DNA of 64,000 bases from UBA685 sp049890215 (GTDB taxonomy: Bacteria; Pseudomonadota; Alphaproteobacteria; Puniceispirillales; Puniceispirillaceae), in the NCBI GenBank assembly GCA_049890215.1, contig JBMHBX010000023.1, positions 1 to 64,000 of the forward strand. Reading direction: 5' to 3'. Position 1 is the first letter of the stretch, and the number at the start of each line of letters is the position of its first letter. Below are positions 60,943-64,000 of this stretch, one piece after another. Under the pieces are notes generated by a model, which searched no databases, was not told the origin of the DNA, and saw only the letters and a list, made by a program, of their open reading frames with translations. Position numbers and translations under genes: made by a program.

Positions 60943-62426
60943 TGACAAATCTTCTTGATTTAACAGCAACACAGGCAAGGAAGGCTCTTGAGAAGAAAGA
61001 GTTTAGCGCCGTTGAGTTGACAAAGGCTTATCTTGAGGCAGCAGAGCAGACAAAAGCGCTTAATAATTATGTTGCCATGAGTGAAGACAAAGCATTGGAT
61101 ATGGCAAAAGCCAGTGATGCTGCCTATGCCAATGGCAGTGCAGGTGCTCTTGAAGGGCTGCCAATTGGTGTGAAAGATTTATTCGCCACAAACGGGATTG
61201 CCACAACAGCTTGTTCGGCGATTTTGAAAAATTTTGTGCCGCCTTATGAGTCAACAGTGACATCAAATCTATGGTCTGATGGTGCGGTTATGCTTGGCAA
61301 ATTGAATTGTGATGAATTTGCTATGGGCTCTGCGAATGAAACGTCAGTCTTTGGCCCTGCTGTGAACCCTTATAGCGCTGCGGACGGTGCAGATTTAGCG
61401 GCAGGCGGCTCATCAGGTGGCTCAGCTTCATCTGTTGCAGCGCGTTCATCAATCATGGCAACCGGCACTGATACAGGCGGCTCTATTCGTCAGCCGGCAG
61501 CATTTTGCGGTATTGTTGGTATGAAGCCTACTTATGGGCGTTGTTCACGCTGGGGCATTGTGGCTTTTGCCTCATCTCTTGATCAGGCAGGTCCTTTCAC
61601 CAGAGATGTGGATGATTCAGCCCTAATGTTCCAATCCATGGCAGGTTATGATGCAAAGGATTCAACCTCTGCTAATCAGCCATTGCCTGATATTTCTGCT
61701 GCGATGGCAGCCGGTGTGAAAGGGATGAAAATTGGTATCCCATCTGAATATCAGATGGATGGTATGGATGAGAGTATCATTCAATTATGGCAAGATGGTC
61801 AGGCGTGGCTGAAAGAGGCAGGCGCTGAGCTTGTTGATATCTCATTGCCGCACACAAAATATGCTTTGCCAGTTTATTATATCATTGCGCCGGCAGAGGC
61901 CTCTTCTAATTTGGCACGTTATGATGGTGTTCGCTATGGCAATCGCGTGGAAGAGGGTGGCTCGCTTGATGATATGTATGAAGTGACCAGAGCGGCAGGC
62001 TTTGGTGATGAGGTGCAACGCCGCATTCTTATTGGCACTTACGCATTATCAGCCGGCTATTATGATGCTTATTATCTCAAAGCGCAAAAAGTGCGCCGTC
62101 TTATCCGGAATGATTTTGATGAGGCGTTCAAATCTGTTGATGCGATTTTGACACCTGCGACACCAACGGCGGCCTTTGCTTTGGGTGTGAAGCAGGATGA
62201 TCCTGTGACAATGTATTTGAATGATGTGTTCACGGTGCCTGCAAATTTGGCAGGTATACCGGGCATGTCTGTGCCGGCAGGGGTCAATAAGCAGGGATTG
62301 CCGCTTGGCCTTCAGGTGTTATCAGGGGCATTTGCTGAAGATAAAATGTATGCTGTTGCCAAGGAAATTGAGCGGTCAGCCGGGTTTGCAGCAACACCGC
62401 CACGCATGGCAGGAGGGACATCATGA
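60942..62426 (+). CDS. gatA: Asp/Glu-tRNA amidotransferase subunit A
   Basis: 494 residues of the amidase-signature family. Catalytic Lys is in PIGVKDLF, the glycine-serine loop is AAGGSSGGSASSVA and the nucleophile region is TGTDTGGSIRQPAAFCG. GatA liberates ammonia from glutamine for GatB. It overlaps gatB's start by 4 bases (ATGA), forming a tightly coupled gatCAB operon. Confidence 0.98.
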   Translation: MTNLLDLTATQARKALEKKEFSAVELTKAYLEAAEQTKALNNYVAMSEDKALDMAKASDAAYANGSAGALEGLPIGVKDLFATNGIATTACSAILKNFVPPYESTVTSNLWSDGAVMLGKLNCDEFAMGSANETSVFGPAVNPYSAADGADLAAGGSSGGSASSVAARSSIMATGTDTGGSIRQPAAFCGIVGMKPTYGRCSRWGIVAFASSLDQAGPFTRDVDDSALMFQSMAGYDAKDSTSANQPLPDISAAMAAGVKGMKIGIPSEYQMDGMDESIIQLWQDGQAWLKEAGAELVDISLPHTKYALPVYYIIAPAEASSNLARYDGVRYGNRVEEGGSLDDMYEVTRAAGFGDEVQRRILIGTYALSAGYYDAYYLKAQKVRRLIRNDFDEAFKSVDAILTPATPTAAFALGVKQDDPVTMYLNDVFTVPANLAGIPGMSVPAGVNKQGLPLGLQVLSGAFAEDKMYAVAKEIERSAGFAATPPRMAGGTS

Positions 62427-63874
62427 GCAATCTTGTAACAGGCAGGACTGGCGAATGGGAAGTGGTCATTGGTATGGAAGTCCATGCCCAGGTATCGTCT
62501 CAGTCAAAGCTGTTTTCAGGCGCGCCGACACGATTTGGCGCTGATCCAAACCAGAATGTGTCATTGGTTGACGCCGCTATGCCAGGCATGTTGCCTGTGA
62601 TTAATGAAGAATGCGTCCGCCAGGCTATCAGAACGGGTCTGGGCCTGAATGCTGAGATTAATTGTTATTCAGTGTTTGATCGCAAAAATTACTTTTATGC
62701 AGATTTGCCGCAAGGCTATCAGATTAGCCAATTCAAGCACCCGATTGTCGGGGAAGGCGCGATTAGCATTAATCTGAAAGATGGAAGCTCTGTTGAAATT
62801 GGGATCGAGCGCCTACACCTTGAACAAGATGCCGGAAAGTCTATGCATGATCAGCACCCTTCAAAATCATATATTGATTTGAATCGATCTGGTGTGGCTT
62901 TGATGGAAATCGTCTCAAAGCCAGATATCAGAAGTGCAGAGCAGGCTGGCGCTTATATGAAAAAGTTGCGGTCTATTGTGCGCTATCTTGGGACTTGTGA
63001 CGGCAATATGGAAGAGGGCTCTATGCGGGCAGATGTCAATGTATCTGTGCGCCGGCCTGGTGAGGCGCTTGGGACAAGGACAGAGACAAAGAACCTTAAT
63101 TCGGTGCGCTTTATTATGGCCGCAATTGATTATGAGGTGCAGCGTCAGATTGAAGTCATTGAAGATGGCGGCGAAATCACGCAGGAAACAAGGCTGTTTG
63201 ATACCAATACAGGTATGACGCGCGCAATGCGTGGCAAAGAAGATGCTCATGATTACCGCTATTTTCCTGACCCGGACCTGTTGCCGCTTGCGTTCAGCCA
63301 GTCTTTGGTTGATGCATTAAAATCTGAGTTGCCAGAGTTACCAGACCAGATTACAGAGCGGATGATCACCGAATATGGACTGTCATCTTATGATGCTGCG
63401 GTGCTCACAGAAGAGCGTGAAACTGCCGCTTTTTATGAAGAGGCGGCCAAGGGGCAGGATAAAAAACTAACCTGCAACTGGATGAGTGTTGAGTTGTTTG
63501 GTGCTTTGAATAAGGCAGGCAAATCTTTGGCTGATAGTCCGATTTCACCACAACAGCTTGGTGAATTGGTTGGCCTTATTTCTGATGATACGATTTCAGG
63601 GCGCATTGCCAAAGATGTCTTTGCAGATATGTTTAACACTGGCAAAGATGCCTCTGTTATCATTGAAGAAAAAGGTCTTAAGCAAGTATCTGATACAGGC
63701 GCCATTGAAGCGTTAATTGACCAGGTTCTGGCCGAAAATCAGGACAAAGTTGCAGAATATCGTGGCGGTAAAGATAAATTATTTGGCTTTTTTGTCGGCC
63801 AAACAATGAAATTATCACAAGGCCAGGCGAACCCTGCAATGGTTAATAAACTGTTAAAATCAAAACTTGGCTAG
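62423..63874 (+). CDS. gatB: Asp/Glu-tRNA amidotransferase subunit B
   Basis: 483 residues. WEVVIGMEVHAQVSSQSKLFSGA starts the kinase-like core; YFYADLPQGYQISQ, GIERLHLEQDAGKS, DLNRSGVALMEIVSKPD, GSMRADVNVSVR and YRYFPDPDLLPL are the GatB hallmarks. The C-terminal YqeY-like tRNA-binding domain is complete and ends KLLKSKLG. No terminator is visible after it. Confidence 0.98.
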   Translation: MSNLVTGRTGEWEVVIGMEVHAQVSSQSKLFSGAPTRFGADPNQNVSLVDAAMPGMLPVINEECVRQAIRTGLGLNAEINCYSVFDRKNYFYADLPQGYQISQFKHPIVGEGAISINLKDGSSVEIGIERLHLEQDAGKSMHDQHPSKSYIDLNRSGVALMEIVSKPDIRSAEQAGAYMKKLRSIVRYLGTCDGNMEEGSMRADVNVSVRRPGEALGTRTETKNLNSVRFIMAAIDYEVQRQIEVIEDGGEITQETRLFDTNTGMTRAMRGKEDAHDYRYFPDPDLLPLAFSQSLVDALKSELPELPDQITERMITEYGLSSYDAAVLTEERETAAFYEEAAKGQDKKLTCNWMSVELFGALNKAGKSLADSPISPQQLGELVGLISDDTISGRIAKDVFADMFNTGKDASVIIEEKGLKQVSDTGAIEALIDQVLAENQDKVAEYRGGKDKLFGFFVGQTMKLSQGQANPAMVNKLLKSKLG

Positions 63875-63883
63875 TGCCAGTTT

Positions 63884-64000
63884 CTATAAGGAGGCGCGCA
63901 GGGCCGCGGGGCTTTCTGCCGCCTCTTTTTCCCAATAAGGCACTTCGCCAAATTCGCCTACCAGATAATCCAGAAATGCCTCAATTTTCGGCTTACGATA
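63884..64000 (-). CDS. LysR-type transcriptional regulator, C-terminal fragment
   Basis: The last 38 codons of a minus-strand gene that continues past the window. The end reads YRKPKIEAFLDYLVGEFGEV then PYWEKEAAESPAALRASL. A segment of the form (R/K)xxPK(I/V)xAFxDYL near the C-terminus is typical of LysR-family effector domains. Family assignment rests on this segment alone. It is convergent with gatB, with 9 bases between stops. Confidence 0.6.
   Translation of the reverse strand, partial: YRKPKIEAFLDYLVGEFGEVPYWEKEAAESPAALRASL

Noticed and set aside
1..64000. Mobile elements, CRISPR arrays, prophage or defence islands
   Set aside because: No transposase, integrase, spacer-repeat pattern or toxin-antitoxin pair was found; gene content and order are chromosomal core throughout.

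Overview
The window looks like a stretch of an alphaproteobacterial chromosome, dense and almost entirely housekeeping. The evidence is gene order. It carries rpsF-rpsR-rplI, alr-mlaE-mlaF-radA-cvpA-purF, fabD-fabG-acpP-fabF-mltG-gmk, lptF-lptG-surA-pdxA-rsmA, pepA-holC-ndk, purM-purN next to an hdaA-type gene, topA-rnr-rpmG, dprA-plsY-pyrC-pyrB-ruvX and gatCAB, all typical of that class. Family markers agree: EipB/DUF1849, an aa3-type cytochrome oxidase subunit IV, and a PyrC lacking its metal ligands. Base composition is moderate and AT-leaning. With the photo-oxidative lipid genes this would suit a marine group such as SAR116, but that is a guess. No insertion sequence, phage, CRISPR array, rRNA or intact mobile element was seen, and no gene-free stretch exceeds about 300 bases.

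Region by region. 1-2.9 kb holds a rhomboid protease fragment, tRNA-Leu(UAA), two unrecognised proteins, an HD phosphohydrolase and a flavin reductase. 3.0-8.9 kb is a lipid-modification cluster of two convergent operons: SDR-SDR-SnoaL facing DUF3833, a Cfa-like methyltransferase, DUF1365 and a COG2907 FAD oxidoreductase. Its Cfa-like enzyme lacks two residues needed for cyclopropanation. 9.0-15.6 kb is the four-gene ligase-associated DNA repair module (PdeM, DEXH helicase, exonuclease, ATP-dependent ligase), split into divergent halves around a glutathione S-transferase gene. 15.6-17.7 kb has a 50-residue DUF2256 protein, a possible small membrane protein, a YcgN cysteine-cluster protein and a canonical cyclopropane synthase.

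17.8-29.6 kb runs from mnmC through purine synthesis, radA, the Mla transporter, alr and dnaB to the S6-S18-L9 ribosomal operon. 29.9-35.0 kb is the fatty-acid cluster followed by mltG and gmk. 35.0-40.4 kb is an envelope-biogenesis operon on the minus strand, in which lptD is absent from its usual place between lptG and surA. 40.7-50.8 kb mixes a peptidase, a polymerase subunit, nucleotide metabolism, a DnaA-regulator homologue, an SDR lacking its catalytic residues, RNase D, EipB and a ROK sugar kinase. 50.9-60.6 kb holds rpmG, rnr, topA, dprA, plsY, pyrC, pyrB and ruvX on the minus strand. 60.6-63.9 kb is gatCAB, and the end of a LysR-type regulator closes the window.

No completely new system is evident. 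The best leads are the altered Cfa-like enzyme and its partner genes, the split repair module with a nearby DUF2256 gene but no photolyase, the metal-ligand-less dihydroorotase, the missing lptD, and the atypical SDRs.
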